Positions 53,323 through 61,920 are shown, counted from the stretch's first letter. The stretch: DNA of 64,000 nucleotides from RGIG1918 sp964570895 (GCA_964570895.1 CAZMZD010000002.1:124001-188000), one strand, 5' to 3'. Numbers and translations: made by a program. The notes: generated from the sequence alone by a model not told the origin.

Positions 53323-54668
53323 AAAATATATTGAGATTATTTCTTGCGGTTGTTTTGATTTTAAACCTTGAAACTTGCGCATTTGCGTTTAATTCAGGGC
53401 TTAAAAAAACAATTAAAAAAATGGATTTAGATGAAAATTCAATTGTTTCAGTGTCTGTTAGAAGGTTAGATACGGGCAAAGAAATTTTTAGCAAAGACGA
53501 AAATAAATATTTGCACCCTGCTTCAAGTTTAAAAGTTTTCACTTTTGCGCCTGCGCTTCAAACGCTTGGCGGGAATTATGAATTTTCTACAAAGATTTAT
53601 AAATACAATAACAATTATTACGTGAAACTCGGCGCAGACCCGCTTTTGACTTCTGCTGATATGCGAAAATTAATTTCGGAATTCAAGAAAAATCCTGCGG
53701 TTGGCGAAATTTCAAAAATTTATTTTGACGACACAATAATTGATAAAGTGCCATATCCTGACGGATGGGGGAGTGATGACATTTACCCTCATGCGCCGAT
53801 GATTAGCCCTTATATTGTGAACGGAAATAAAGTAAATATTCACCTTGTGACAAGAAAGGGTGAAAAAACTCCTTCGATTTTGCAAAACGATTTTGTGAAA
53901 TTTGCTTTTGTGAATAATGTTGAAGTGGGCTCATCTGAGCCATTTAAAATTCAAAAAATAAATGATGACAGCCCGATTTTCCTTTTATCCGGCGGGATTT
54001 CAGGGGATAAGGTTGTGACAATACCTGTTGATAATCCTAAATTTTATTTTATTTCACATTTTAATTCTGTGCTCAAAAAAGAAAAAATTAACTATGACAA
54101 AGAATTTTATTTTGCCAAAACTCCTACAGGCGCGCTTGAAGTTGCAAGTGTTGGGCATAGTATAGAACAAGTCGGGAAGAAAATTTTGCAAAATAGTGAT
54201 AATTATTCGGCAGAAGTTTTGTTCAAAGTTGCGGGCGGAAAATACACAAAATCTGAAAAACCGGCAACAACGGCTGATGGCGTGAAAATGTTTTATGATT
54301 TTTACGAAAAAACAGGTTTTAATATGTCTGATATTAAAATTGTGGATGGAAGCGGGCTTTCAAGATATAACCTTGCGACAACCTCTTGGCTTTCAGATGC
54401 ACTCATTTATATTGACAAATTCACTCCTTTAAGAGAATATATGGCGACTCCTGATGTTGGCACGTTGTCAAAAAGGCTTCGTCACCTGCATGGTGTTCTT
54501 TGGGCGAAAACAGGCACGCTGAATGGTGTTAGCTCTCTTTCAGGGTATATTACAACATACAAAAACAAAGATTTGACATTTAGTGTTATAATTATGAATT
54601 TCAACGAAAAACCCTCTGTTATCAAAGGTTTTGAAGATGAAATTATTGATAAATTGCGCGATATGTAA
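53319..54668 (+). CDS. dacB: D-alanyl-D-alanine carboxypeptidase/endopeptidase, PBP4 family (S13)
   Basis: 449 residues. The signal peptide (about 1-23, cleavage after AFA) sends it across the inner membrane. The serine catalytic motifs are S69-S-L-K72 (SxxK), SDN in the QNSDNYSAE segment (SxN), and KTG in WAKTGTLNG. The long stretch between SxxK and SxN is the typical inserted region of class C PBPs. Such enzymes trim peptidoglycan pentapeptides and cleave cross-links in the periplasm. The start ATG overlaps the amidase stop by four bases. It closes the operon and faces a convergent gene 63 bp away. Confidence 0.92.
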   Translation: MKNILRLFLAVVLILNLETCAFAFNSGLKKTIKKMDLDENSIVSVSVRRLDTGKEIFSKDENKYLHPASSLKVFTFAPALQTLGGNYEFSTKIYKYNNNYYVKLGADPLLTSADMRKLISEFKKNPAVGEISKIYFDDTIIDKVPYPDGWGSDDIYPHAPMISPYIVNGNKVNIHLVTRKGEKTPSILQNDFVKFAFVNNVEVGSSEPFKIQKINDDSPIFLLSGGISGDKVVTIPVDNPKFYFISHFNSVLKKEKINYDKEFYFAKTPTGALEVASVGHSIEQVGKKILQNSDNYSAEVLFKVAGGKYTKSEKPATTADGVKMFYDFYEKTGFNMSDIKIVDGSGLSRYNLATTSWLSDALIYIDKFTPLREYMATPDVGTLSKRLRHLHGVLWAKTGTLNGVSSLSGYITTYKNKDLTFSVIIMNFNEKPSVIKGFEDEIIDKLRDM

Positions 54669-54731
54669 TTAATCTGCGGGGCATTTGCTCAAAGTATGCG
54701 CGCGTAGTTAACGGGCGCGTGAATGCTGAAA

Positions 54732-55448
54732 CTATTGTGGCAAATTTAAGCGAGTATAAACATTTTCCGCTGCTTCAAAAATTTCTTCATTTGAGCCAAG
54801 ATTTTCAATAAAACCAACGAAATCAAGCCCTTGCCCTTGAATGTGCTCAAGCGCTTCTTGGGTTTTTGCGCCGGTTGTTTTGTTTAAAACAACGGCAAGT
54901 TGCCCTTCTGTTGCATATTTTTTTGAAAATTCATAAATTTCGCCTGCAAGGTGTAAAGATTCAATATTGTCATTTGTTACAATAAGTGCGGAATCAATTG
55001 GAAAATCGACAAGCTGGTTTAGATATTTTAAATCAAATTCGCAATCAAAAATAACAAAATCGTAACCGGAGAGCAGTTTTTTGAGCGCAGCTTGCATTTG
55101 ATATGTGATTGGACATCTGCAATCTTTTGAAGGAACAAGCCAAGAAACAATCAAATCAACATTTTCATCCACATTTAAAATGATATCTTCAAGCGCCCAT
55201 TCAATAAATTCTTGTTTTGACATACCTTCGGGAATGCCTGTTTTGTATTCGTGCTTCCCGCTTCTAATGCCATAAATTGTTGAATGTGTTTTGAGCCCAA
55301 ACCTGCCTGCAAGTTCGCAAGTTAAGTCGTTATCCACAAGAAGAATTGATTTTTGTGGGTGGCATTTTTTTATAACATCGCAAAATGCTTTTGCAAGTGT
55401 TGTTTTTCCGCTTCCGCTTTTTCCAATTAATGCGAGTGTTGAGGTCAT
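54732..55448 (-). CDS. CooC-like MinD/SIMIBI-class ATPase
   Basis: 238 residues. A deviant Walker A is at the N-terminus (GKSGSGKTT, 9-17) with the signature Lys10 and Lys15, followed by a switch-like VDNDLTCELAGRFG and a beta-strand VIFDCEF. This resembles the CooC/CooC-like family, whose members help load nickel into CO dehydrogenase or serve corrinoid-protein systems. A Cys pair in DCRCP (around residue 112) might bind metal. The gene overlaps the upstream core-MetE-like gene by four bases, so both are made together and probably act in one C1 or corrinoid pathway (inference). No CODH/ACS genes are in the window. Confidence 0.72.
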   Translation of the reverse strand: MTSTLALIGKSGSGKTTLAKAFCDVIKKCHPQKSILLVDNDLTCELAGRFGLKTHSTIYGIRSGKHEYKTGIPEGMSKQEFIEWALEDIILNVDENVDLIVSWLVPSKDCRCPITYQMQAALKKLLSGYDFVIFDCEFDLKYLNQLVDFPIDSALIVTNDNIESLHLAGEIYEFSKKYATEGQLAVVLNKTTGAKTQEALEHIQGQGLDFVGFIENLGSNEEIFEAAENVYTRLNLPQ

Positions 55449-56542
55449 AAAATTTCCTTATATTTTTCTTTTAGATTTTTTGATAAATTTTTTGTGTGTT
55501 TAATAACCGCAAGTGCGCCATCAGGCGTTAAAGAGCCACAGCCGCAAGCAGGGGTTATAAAACATTGTTTTAATATTTTTTCTTTCAAAATACCTTTTTT
55601 TGCAAAGCATTCGAGGGATTGTTCAAATTTTTCAAGCAAATCTTCGTCAGTTAGTTCTTGAATTAATTTGTCATCAAAAGTTGGGATAATTCCAAACGCC
55701 AAAACCCCGCCCCTGTCAAGGAATTTAGCTATTTTTTCATGATAAATTGCCATACTTTGCGTATATAGGTAAGCGTCAAAATTTAAAATATCGCAATTTG
55801 CATTAATCGGAATTTCCCAATTCGCTTTACCGCAGCAGTGAATGCCAGCAAGCGCGCCATATTTTTTAATTAAAGTTGCAATTTCGTTGAACATAGCAAG
55901 AATTTCGTCGTCATTTACAGTCAAAAACGCTGATGAACCAAGCTGCGAAACGGAAGGTTCGTCCATAAAAATAATTGGTGTTGTGCCAGGGGACGCTTTT
56001 TTAATTTCTTTTATTTGCCAAAGAGCCTTAAGAGCGAGGGATTTAACCACGATATCTCTTAAAATTTCGTCGTAGTATGCACATCTTTCGTCTTCTGCGC
56101 AAATTGTGGTCGAAGTTGTGAAGGCGCCTGTAATTGTGCCTTTTGCAAACTTGTAATTTTTGCCTTTTATGCCTTCCAAAAAAAGTTTGAAGGTGGAGCT
56201 TCTTTCGTCTGATAATTTGTATTTATCAAGCGTTTCTTCGCATTCCATTAAATTGTCGGAATTTGTTATAGTTTCCCAATCAAAATAAAATTCTTCAATT
56301 TGTTCGCCAAATTCAACCGTATCCGTTTTAAATAACATTTTGCCATCTTGAACCGTAAAACCAACCATGTTTTCGCAAAATTGAAAAACCATGTCTTCAT
56401 TGTGCGAATAATTCGGAAGTTGCGCCCAGAATGGGATTGAATTAAAATTTTCAAAAACAATTTTACATGCGTCAGATGGCGCTGATTGCCCGGAAATTGG
56501 AAGTGAACCTATTGCAGTATAGTCCAAACTTAAGTTTTTCAT
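55445..56542 (-). CDS. Core-MetE-like methyltransferase (UROD/MetE superfamily)
   Basis: 365 residues matching only the C-terminal catalytic barrel of cobalamin-independent methionine synthase or the related MtaA-type barrel. The zinc-binding pattern H235-C-C237 (GIHCCGK) is seen, with C333/C335 late in the protein (PACGCGS), as in zinc-dependent methyltransferases. The N-terminal folate-binding half of full MetE (about 750 residues) is absent. Core-MetE proteins in some anaerobes take the methyl group from a corrinoid protein to make methionine; that would fit the CooC-like partner next door. Alternatively it could act as a corrinoid-dependent methyltransferase on another substrate. The start at 56542 lies 42 bp from a divergent gene. 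Confidence 0.75.
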   Translation of the reverse strand: MKNLSLDYTAIGSLPISGQSAPSDACKIVFENFNSIPFWAQLPNYSHNEDMVFQFCENMVGFTVQDGKMLFKTDTVEFGEQIEEFYFDWETITNSDNLMECEETLDKYKLSDERSSTFKLFLEGIKGKNYKFAKGTITGAFTTSTTICAEDERCAYYDEILRDIVVKSLALKALWQIKEIKKASPGTTPIIFMDEPSVSQLGSSAFLTVNDDEILAMFNEIATLIKKYGALAGIHCCGKANWEIPINANCDILNFDAYLYTQSMAIYHEKIAKFLDRGGVLAFGIIPTFDDKLIQELTDEDLLEKFEQSLECFAKKGILKEKILKQCFITPACGCGSLTPDGALAVIKHTKNLSKNLKEKYKEIL

Positions 56543-56584
56543 TTTTTTATTGTAAAATGAAAATGAAATAAGGGCAAATTGTGT

Positions 56585-57565
56585 ATGAAAAATATTTTAT
56601 TAATGAATTTTGGCGGAATTGGCGATGAAATCTTGTTTTTGCCGGTTGTGAAAAGTTTGAAAGAAGAGTTTAAAGAGTCTGAAATTAGTTTGATTTTAGA
56701 ACCTAGAAGCGCCTCAATTCAAGCGCTTTCAGACGATATCGCGCATGTTATAAAATGCGATATTAAAGCTTCGGGCTTTAGAAAATATTTAAACGTTTTA
56801 AAACTTATTTTTGAAGTTCGAAAAAATAAATATGATTTTGTGGTGGCTTCCGGCTCATCGCCTCTTGTGGCCGTTCTTTGCTTGCTTTTTGGTGTTCCTA
56901 AAAGATATGGTTTTAAATCTAAAACTTCATTTTTGCACACAGCAGATGTTTTGCTGAATAAGGGGCAATATGCAGGGAATATGTATCACGATTTAATTTC
57001 TCCTATTTCAGATAAAATCTGTGCCCTTCCTCAAATTTCACTTAAGACAAATTACGAAATGCCTTTTGACGGTGATTTTGTTGCGCTTCACCCAGGGGTG
57101 AGCAAAATGAGCGTAATGAAAAATATGACAAAATGCCCGAGCGCACCATTTTGGCGCGAATTAATTGAAGGGATACTTGCCAAAGGTAAGAAAGTTGTGC
57201 TTTTAGGCGGACCGGATGATGATGAAATAATTTCTCAAATCGGAAATTTTGAAAGTGAAAATTTTTATAATTTGTATGGCAAAACTAAGAATTTGCAAGA
57301 ACTTGCAAGCATAATTTCAAAATCCTCCGCTTTTATTTGTGCGGATTCTGCACCTATGCATATTGCGGTTGCGCTCAATAAAAATATTTTTGCAATTTTT
57401 GGACCGACTGATGATAAAAAATTAATTCCAAACGCAGAAAATTTCAAAGTTATAAAAGGTGCTAAATGCGATATGCAGCCTTGCCTTTGGGCAAGAAGGC
57501 AAACGACTTGCGAAACTTTAGAATGCTTAAAAATTAATCCAAACGACATAATTTCTCAAATTTAG
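56585..57565 (+). CDS. Glycosyltransferase family 9 (heptosyltransferase-like)
   Basis: 326 residues from the ATG at 56585. A TTG two codons earlier lies only 4 nt after the AAGGG site, while the ATG is 10 nt away and is preferred. Motifs of the GT9 fold: N-terminal FGGIGDEILFLPVV, ALHPG before the sugar-nucleotide domain, LLGGPDDDE, and the C-terminal CADSAPMHIA with FGPTD. GT9 enzymes transfer ADP-heptose or a related sugar in lipopolysaccharide core assembly on the cytoplasmic face. A lone GT9 gene supports a diderm envelope or another glycolipid. A Cys-rich tail (CDMQPC, TCETLEC) resembles the C-terminus of several GT9 proteins. The exact sugar is unknown. Confidence 0.88.
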   Translation: MKNILLMNFGGIGDEILFLPVVKSLKEEFKESEISLILEPRSASIQALSDDIAHVIKCDIKASGFRKYLNVLKLIFEVRKNKYDFVVASGSSPLVAVLCLLFGVPKRYGFKSKTSFLHTADVLLNKGQYAGNMYHDLISPISDKICALPQISLKTNYEMPFDGDFVALHPGVSKMSVMKNMTKCPSAPFWRELIEGILAKGKKVVLLGGPDDDEIISQIGNFESENFYNLYGKTKNLQELASIISKSSAFICADSAPMHIAVALNKNIFAIFGPTDDKKLIPNAENFKVIKGAKCDMQPCLWARRQTTCETLECLKINPNDIISQI

Positions 57566-57596
57566 TACTAACCATGTAGAATTGTTACAAAATATG

Positions 57597-57605
57597 TGAT
57601 ATAAT
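57597..57605 (+). promoter_or_regulatory. Extended -10 promoter
   Basis: TGATATAAT is a perfect extended -10 (TGnTATAAT), 29 bases before the ATG at 57635. No clear -35 is seen, as is common with extended -10 promoters. It would give a leader of about 22 nt. Confidence 0.55.
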
Positions 57606-57634
57606 TACAATGGTTTTACTAATATGGTGTAGAT

Positions 57635-57877
57635 ATGTCTTTCGATGTAAGTAACATTGGACCTAGAAAACAACCGGCAATTCTTGAAGCTCAGAACATG
57701 AAAAACAACGGTGGCGGCGGCAATCTGGGCTATTTCCAACGTGACGGAAAACGCAGGGGCGAAGATTTTGAAGAAGACGAAAACACAGATTGTTTTATTA
57801 AAGAAGATGAAGATATTTTCGATAATAAAAACGGCCTGACATTTTTAGAAAAGCTCCGCAAGTTGTTTTTTAGGTAA
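57635..57877 (+). CDS. Small acidic hypothetical protein, 80 aa
   Basis: 80 residues, not recognised. It has a polar N-terminus, a short Gly run (about 26-29), a strongly acidic middle (EDFEEDENTD and KEDEDIFD) and a basic C-terminal helix (FLEKLRKLFFR). There are no membrane segments and one Cys. A strong extended -10 promoter just upstream and isolation from neighbours support it as a single-gene unit. The ribosome-binding site is weak. It could be a regulatory peptide or small adaptor, but nothing in the sequence says which. Confidence 0.65.
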   Translation: MSFDVSNIGPRKQPAILEAQNMKNNGGGGNLGYFQRDGKRRGEDFEEDENTDCFIKEDEDIFDNKNGLTFLEKLRKLFFR

Positions 57878-57929
57878 GTAAAATTCTTTTTTGGTTTAAG
57901 ATTTGCGCTTTGAGTGCAAATTCGGGGAA

Positions 57930-58157
57930 TTATTTTGTTTTTAAATTTAATTTGTGCTGGATGGGCTCTGCTTCAAGCAAATCGCTAATTTTGCAAGATA
58001 GTGCTTCGCAAATTCTGTCTAAATTTTCCCAAGTAGGCTGAGTTCTTCCTTTTGCCCATGAATACACTGTTTGTTGTGGAATTTCAAGGACTTGAGCAAG
58101 TTTATATAAGCTGTAGTTTTTCTTATTTTTTGCTGTTTCTTTGATTTTGATTTTCAT
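57930..58157 (-). CDS. Small XRE-family helix-turn-helix regulator
   Basis: 75 residues from the ATG at 58157, which has GGAAGG 11 bases upstream; an in-frame GTG at 58169 would abut that site and is less likely. A lambda-Cro/C1-type HTH fills about residues 14-60: SLYKLAQVLEIPQQTVYSWAKG reads as the scaffold and recognition helices, followed by NLDRICEALSCKISDLL. There is no extra ligand-binding domain. Such small regulators act as dimers on nearby operators. It is convergent to the acidic protein gene and divergent from the TPR-FliW-CsrA cluster. Targets unknown. Confidence 0.85.
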   Translation of the reverse strand: MKIKIKETAKNKKNYSLYKLAQVLEIPQQTVYSWAKGRTQPTWENLDRICEALSCKISDLLEAEPIQHKLNLKTK

Positions 58158-58302
58158 AAAATCCGACACCTTCCAAGTTTTATTATATATGGGAAAATTT
58201 TTTTTACAAAATATAGTGCGGAATTATCAACTTTTTGGTGTAAACTTTCCCCTCTTTTTAAAGTTTGCTTAATGTTTGTGCGTTAATATTTATGTTAATT
58301 TC

Positions 58303-58330
58303 TTGCTTTTTTTGCGAGAAATATTATAAA
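58303..58330 (+). promoter_or_regulatory. Candidate promoter of the TPR-fliW-csrA cluster
   Basis: TTGCTT (58303-58308) and TATAAA (58325-58330) are separated by 16 bp, and the ATG follows 28 bases later at 58358. The -35 is weak, so this is only a fair match to a housekeeping promoter. Confidence 0.4.
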
Positions 58331-58357
58331 ATACAGTATTGCTATATTGAGGATAAA

Positions 58358-59143
58358 ATGAAAAAAATATTTGCACTTTTTTTGGTATTATTTTTAAGTT
58401 CTTTTACATTTGCGCACGCTGTAAAAACTTACAAAGTTTCCCCAAAAGTCATTTCCGGCATACAAAAATATAAAGCTCAAAATTATGTTGGCGCATATAA
58501 TGATTTTACGGAAGCAGTTAAAGCAAATGACAAAGATTCTCTTGCGCAATATTATCTTGGTAATTCTTTATGCCAATTAGGAAAAAAAGAATTAGCGGTT
58601 CAGGCATACACTGCAGTTGAATCAATTGCAGATAATCCAACACTCACGGTTTATGCTAGAAATGCACTTGCTTGCATGGAAGGCCGCAGTGATTGTAATG
58701 ATTTGCCTGTTTTTGGTGCGCCAAAAGATATAAACGATTTTATCCGCTCCGGCGAATTTGTTTCAACTGAAGCCAGAACAGAAGTGCAAAATAAAAGTAT
58801 AGAACAAGTGAAGGATATGATTAACGGGCAAGCGCCTAATATTCAATATCAAAATTTTCATTACTTAAATGACGCGACAGACGCTATGCCAAGCGATAAA
58901 GAAATTGCAGATGCAGTTAAAACTTTGGCAAAAATTGGCTTTAGCCCTGCAAATGTAGTTCCTCAAAATTACGGAATGATGGCAGGATATGGTAGCAACA
59001 TGGACTATGAACTTTTGCCTATGCTTATGAACAGAGGTATGGGTGGAGCGCAAAATTTAGACCAAAGAGCTTTGCAAAACTATTTAACTAGCGGAATGCT
59101 TCAAAGTTTAGATATGGGAATTGGTCAAAGTAGAGGTTTATAA
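58358..59143 (+). CDS. Exported TPR-containing protein
   Basis: 261 residues from the ATG at 58358, chosen because GAGG precedes it and because it opens a clean signal peptide (1-21, MKKIFALFLVLF with cleavage near AHA). An upstream in-frame start would bury this signal. Residues about 30-95 form one to two tetratricopeptide repeats (YKAQNYVGAYNDFTEAVKAN and QYYLGNSLCQLGKKELAVQAY), a protein-binding scaffold. The C-terminal part is Met/Gly/Asn-rich and low in complexity. Two Cys about 8 residues apart (around residues 107-115) may form a disulfide. It is first in a tight cluster with fliW and csrA (2-nt gap), so it may be expressed with the flagellar switch. Its role is not known. Confidence 0.82.
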   Translation: MKKIFALFLVLFLSSFTFAHAVKTYKVSPKVISGIQKYKAQNYVGAYNDFTEAVKANDKDSLAQYYLGNSLCQLGKKELAVQAYTAVESIADNPTLTVYARNALACMEGRSDCNDLPVFGAPKDINDFIRSGEFVSTEARTEVQNKSIEQVKDMINGQAPNIQYQNFHYLNDATDAMPSDKEIADAVKTLAKIGFSPANVVPQNYGMMAGYGSNMDYELLPMLMNRGMGGAQNLDQRALQNYLTSGMLQSLDMGIGQSRGL

Positions 59144-59145
59144 AA

Positions 59146-59589
59146 GTGGCAGAAGATAATAAATACACTGTAATAAATTCTACTCGGTTCGGTGAAATTA
59201 AAGTTGATACAAGTATTTTGCTTGATTTTGTTGTGCCGATAATCGGCTATGAAAAATTTAAAAAATTTGCAATCGTGGATAATAATCCAACCTCGCCGTT
59301 TAAGTGGCTTCAATCTGTTGCAGACCCTGAACTTGCTTTTCCAATCACACTTACGGATTATTTTGATGTTGAATACAATATAGAAATTCCTGATGAAGAC
59401 ATTAAATTGCTTGGCGCAGAAAACTTAGATGATATTATGGCGCTAAATATTGTGAGCATTCCGCAAGGAAACCCGCAAGCGTCAACTATGAACCTTCGCG
59501 CTCCGATAATTGTAAACACTCAAAATCATAAAGCTGCGCAAATTATTCTAAAAGACGCTAAATTCGACATCAGATACCCTCTTTTTTAA
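59146..59589 (+). CDS. fliW: Flagellar assembly factor FliW
   Basis: 147 residues, the usual length. Conserved FliW features: an N-terminal strand ending TRFGEIKVD, then GYEKFKKFAI, PFKWLQSVADPELAFPI, and the C-terminal NLRAPIIVN with a strand ending DIRYPLF. FliW binds flagellin and the regulator CsrA; when flagellin is exported, free FliW inhibits CsrA, tuning flagellin translation. The start is GTG at 59146, 2 nt after the TPR gene and with its ribosome-binding site (AGAGG) inside that gene. csrA follows after 9 nt, the classic arrangement. No flagellin gene is in the window. Confidence 0.95.
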   Translation: MAEDNKYTVINSTRFGEIKVDTSILLDFVVPIIGYEKFKKFAIVDNNPTSPFKWLQSVADPELAFPITLTDYFDVEYNIEIPDEDIKLLGAENLDDIMALNIVSIPQGNPQASTMNLRAPIIVNTQNHKAAQIILKDAKFDIRYPLF

Positions 59590-59598
59590 GGAACAAAA

Positions 59599-59853
59599 AT
59601 GCTAATACTTTCAAGAAAAGTAAATGAAAGATTAATCATAAACGGCGACATTGAGGTAGTTATACTTGACACCTCAAAGAATTCTGTGCGTATCGGTGTT
59701 GAAGCGCCTGAATATGTGCGCATTTACAGAGAAGAAATATATAAAGAAATTCTCAAAGAAAACGCAGCAAGCGGGGTTGCGGCAAGCAATGTGTTTGATA
59801 CACTCACAAAATCCAACAAAAAAGCTTTTGATATAATTTCTAAATTAAAGTAG
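59599..59853 (+). CDS. csrA: Carbon storage regulator CsrA
   Basis: 84 residues. It begins with the hallmark MLILSRKVNE and carries GVEAPEYVRIYREEI, the RNA-binding face with the conserved Arg. CsrA dimers bind GGA-containing RNA loops, often over ribosome-binding sites, to block translation or alter stability. The tail after residue 60 is longer than in enterobacterial CsrA (61 aa), as in FliW-containing bacteria where the C-terminal extension contacts FliW. AAGG stands 7 bases before the ATG. The gene lies directly after fliW. Confidence 0.96.
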   Translation: MLILSRKVNERLIINGDIEVVILDTSKNSVRIGVEAPEYVRIYREEIYKEILKENAASGVAASNVFDTLTKSNKKAFDIISKLK

Positions 59854-59858
59854 TAATT

Positions 59859-60470
59859 ATGACTGATGACGATAAAATTAAATTAGATGGCGCAAGGAAA
59901 CTTTTTTACGCAAGAGATTACGCAAGCGCGCTATCCCTTTTTGATGAATTGGGCTGTTTTTACGAGAAAGGTTTTTGTGCTTTTTTGCTTGGCGATGACA
60001 CTAGCGCAAAAAAAATATGGAGCGCTGTTAAGAACCCGTGCCCAGCTGTTTTTTGGGGGTTGGATATTTTAGATATCATCAAATGCAAATATTCGGTTTA
60101 TCCGACGTATTTTCAAGTGAGAGCTTTTTTAGAGGTTTATTTGCACCTTTTGATTTTAAATGAACATTTAGCTTGGGCGGAAAATATTATAAGCGGCTAC
60201 GAAATTTTTTCTAAAGTTAACTATGAGGCTTGTAAGTTTATTGCGCGAGTTTTATATTTTCATGGCTATGATGACCTTACTTTAGAATTTATTGAAAAGT
60301 CTAAAAAGATTTGCTATCCTGACCCAGAGGCGCTTTTTATCGAGGCGCAAACTTATTTGAGATTTAACGATAACGCGCGTGCCCTGAATTCGCTGAATAA
60401 AATTCTTGAAATTGTGCCGGAGTATTTGCCTGCGCAAAATCTTAAGAAACGTGTCGAAGCTGCGGTTTAA
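59859..60470 (+). CDS. Cytoplasmic TPR-like protein
   Basis: 203 residues, no signal peptide, starting 5 nt after the csrA stop. It is mostly helical. The N-terminal repeat (about 8-50, ARKLFYARDYASALSLFDELG) and a C-terminal repeat (about 160-200, ALFIEAQTYLRFNDNARALN and LNKILEIVPEYLPAQ) match TPR spacing; the middle is diverged, with many aromatic residues and Cys. TPR proteins serve as docking scaffolds. Placement in the fliW-csrA cluster hints at a link to flagella or to CsrA control, by context only. Confidence 0.75.
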   Translation: MTDDDKIKLDGARKLFYARDYASALSLFDELGCFYEKGFCAFLLGDDTSAKKIWSAVKNPCPAVFWGLDILDIIKCKYSVYPTYFQVRAFLEVYLHLLILNEHLAWAENIISGYEIFSKVNYEACKFIARVLYFHGYDDLTLEFIEKSKKICYPDPEALFIEAQTYLRFNDNARALNSLNKILEIVPEYLPAQNLKKRVEAAV

Positions 60471-60513
60471 AAATTCAAATTAAAAAGTGTTAAAAGTACC
60501 ATAAATAAAGGGG

Positions 60514-60553
60514 TTGCGGTTTTTTTAAAAATGTGCTACAATTATAGTATAAT
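60514..60553 (+). promoter_or_regulatory. Promoter upstream of the phosphodiester glycosidase gene
   Basis: TTGCGG (60514-60519), a 17-bp spacer and TACAAT (60537-60542) preceded by TGC (extended -10) form a good match. A second -10, TATAAT, sits at 60548-60553. The ATG at 60580 follows, with GGAG as ribosome-binding site. Confidence 0.55.
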
Positions 60554-60579
60554 TTATCAACTACACAATCGGAGCAAAT

Positions 60580-61920
60580 ATGGCAAGCGCAACTTTCACG
60601 TTGAATAATTTTGCGCGCCCTCTTTCCACCCCTAATATCAAGCGAAATCGAACCAGAGAACAGAAAGAGGCCTTAGGGCATATTATAAAATTTTTCATTA
60701 CTATATTTTTAATTCTATCGGGTGTTTGCATTATGACTATTTGTCTAAGCCACCCGATTTTAGCGTTTGATGGGGAAATTCCAGCGCTTGAGGTAATAAA
60801 AGCTCCTGTTTATTCTGAAACTATTGAAGCGAAAAAACAAGTGTCGCAAGCTGAAATTAAAGCTTGGGAAAATAAAATTTTAGCAAAATATAAAGGCAAG
60901 CCGGTTTACTTTAAAACCACAGGCGTTGCGCACATTAAAACCACGAAATACATAAACAATATGCCAATTAAAATAAATATTGTTGAAATTAACCCAAACA
61001 TTAATCCGAGCCTTGTAATTAAACCTGATACTGCGCAAGCAAATTTGAACGCAAGGGCTAAAATTAAAAATATTGCTGCAAAAAATAATGCACTTGTTGC
61101 CGTGAATGGCGGTTATTTTAAACCTCAAACGGGTGTTCCACTTGGCACTTTGATGATAGATGGCGAAACATTAACAGGGCCGATTTATAATCGCGTGGCG
61201 CTCGGCATAACGCAAAGCGAAGCCGGCACAAGCTTTTCTATGGGGCGCGTTGATTTAGATATCAAATTGAAAAATAAAATTGCAGAAATTAAAGTGGATA
61301 ACATTAACCAGCCAAGAATGCTCTCAACTTACACGCTTTTATATACCGATAAATGGGGCAAAGTTTCGCCGGCTCCTCCAAAATATGGCGCAAACGCGCT
61401 TGTTCAAGATGGCAGGGTGATTAAAATTTCAGCCGCTCCTATAGAAATTCCAACAGGCGCCTATGTTGTTTCCGCCCCATATTCTAAAATTGACGAATTA
61501 CAAAAATTGAAAAATTTAGCGCTTGAAATTAATTATCCTGAACAGTTTAAAAATTCAAAGCATATAATTGGCGCGGGGCCTTATCTTCTTCGCGACGGAA
61601 AGGTTTATGTTGATATATCGGAAGAAAAACTTTTATCTGTGGGCGGAAGAAACCCAAGAAGCGCAATCGGCTACACTCAAGATAACTCTCTTATAATCGT
61701 GACGGTTGACGGAAGAGAAAAAACCTCAGTTGGCATGACATTAAATCAATTGGCAAATCTTATGAAGGGGCTTGGGTGCTCAAATGCGATGAATTTCGAC
61801 GGCGGAAGCTCGACAGTTATGTATATTGCAGGGAATGTGGTTAATTCGCCTGCGAACTCCGGTGGCGTGCCAATTTCAAACGCACTTCTTGTTTTAGAGA
61901 AGAAAAATCAATCGATATAA
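60580..61920 (+). CDS. Membrane-anchored phosphodiester glycosidase (NAGPA family)
   Basis: 446 residues. A basic cytoplasmic head (about 1-34) is followed by one transmembrane helix (about 35-57) and a large extracytoplasmic part. The C-terminal two thirds match the NAGPA / DUF2233 family: VNGGYF (175-180), GTLMIDGE, GGRNPRSAIGYTQ, VTVDGR and NFDGGSS (405-411). The mammalian namesake removes GlcNAc from mannose-6-phosphodiesters; bacterial relatives hydrolyse sugar phosphodiesters, often in envelope or biofilm polymers. The residues around the Asp and Gly of NFDGG form the active-site core. Likely role: remodelling of a cell-surface phosphodiester-linked glycan (inference). Its own promoter suggests an independent unit. 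Confidence 0.88.
   Translation: MASATFTLNNFARPLSTPNIKRNRTREQKEALGHIIKFFITIFLILSGVCIMTICLSHPILAFDGEIPALEVIKAPVYSETIEAKKQVSQAEIKAWENKILAKYKGKPVYFKTTGVAHIKTTKYINNMPIKINIVEINPNINPSLVIKPDTAQANLNARAKIKNIAAKNNALVAVNGGYFKPQTGVPLGTLMIDGETLTGPIYNRVALGITQSEAGTSFSMGRVDLDIKLKNKIAEIKVDNINQPRMLSTYTLLYTDKWGKVSPAPPKYGANALVQDGRVIKISAAPIEIPTGAYVVSAPYSKIDELQKLKNLALEINYPEQFKNSKHIIGAGPYLLRDGKVYVDISEEKLLSVGGRNPRSAIGYTQDNSLIIVTVDGREKTSVGMTLNQLANLMKGLGCSNAMNFDGGSSTVMYIAGNVVNSPANSGGVPISNALLVLEKKNQSI

Noticed and set aside
54669..54731. Terminator between the convergent dacB and CooC-like genes
   Set aside because: A 5-bp CGCGC/GCGCG stem with an 11-nt loop is present but no T run follows on either strand.
58265..58357. 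Earlier start of the exported TPR protein
   Set aside because: It would put 31 residues before a perfect signal peptide and lies over the candidate promoter; GAGG precedes the ATG at 58358.
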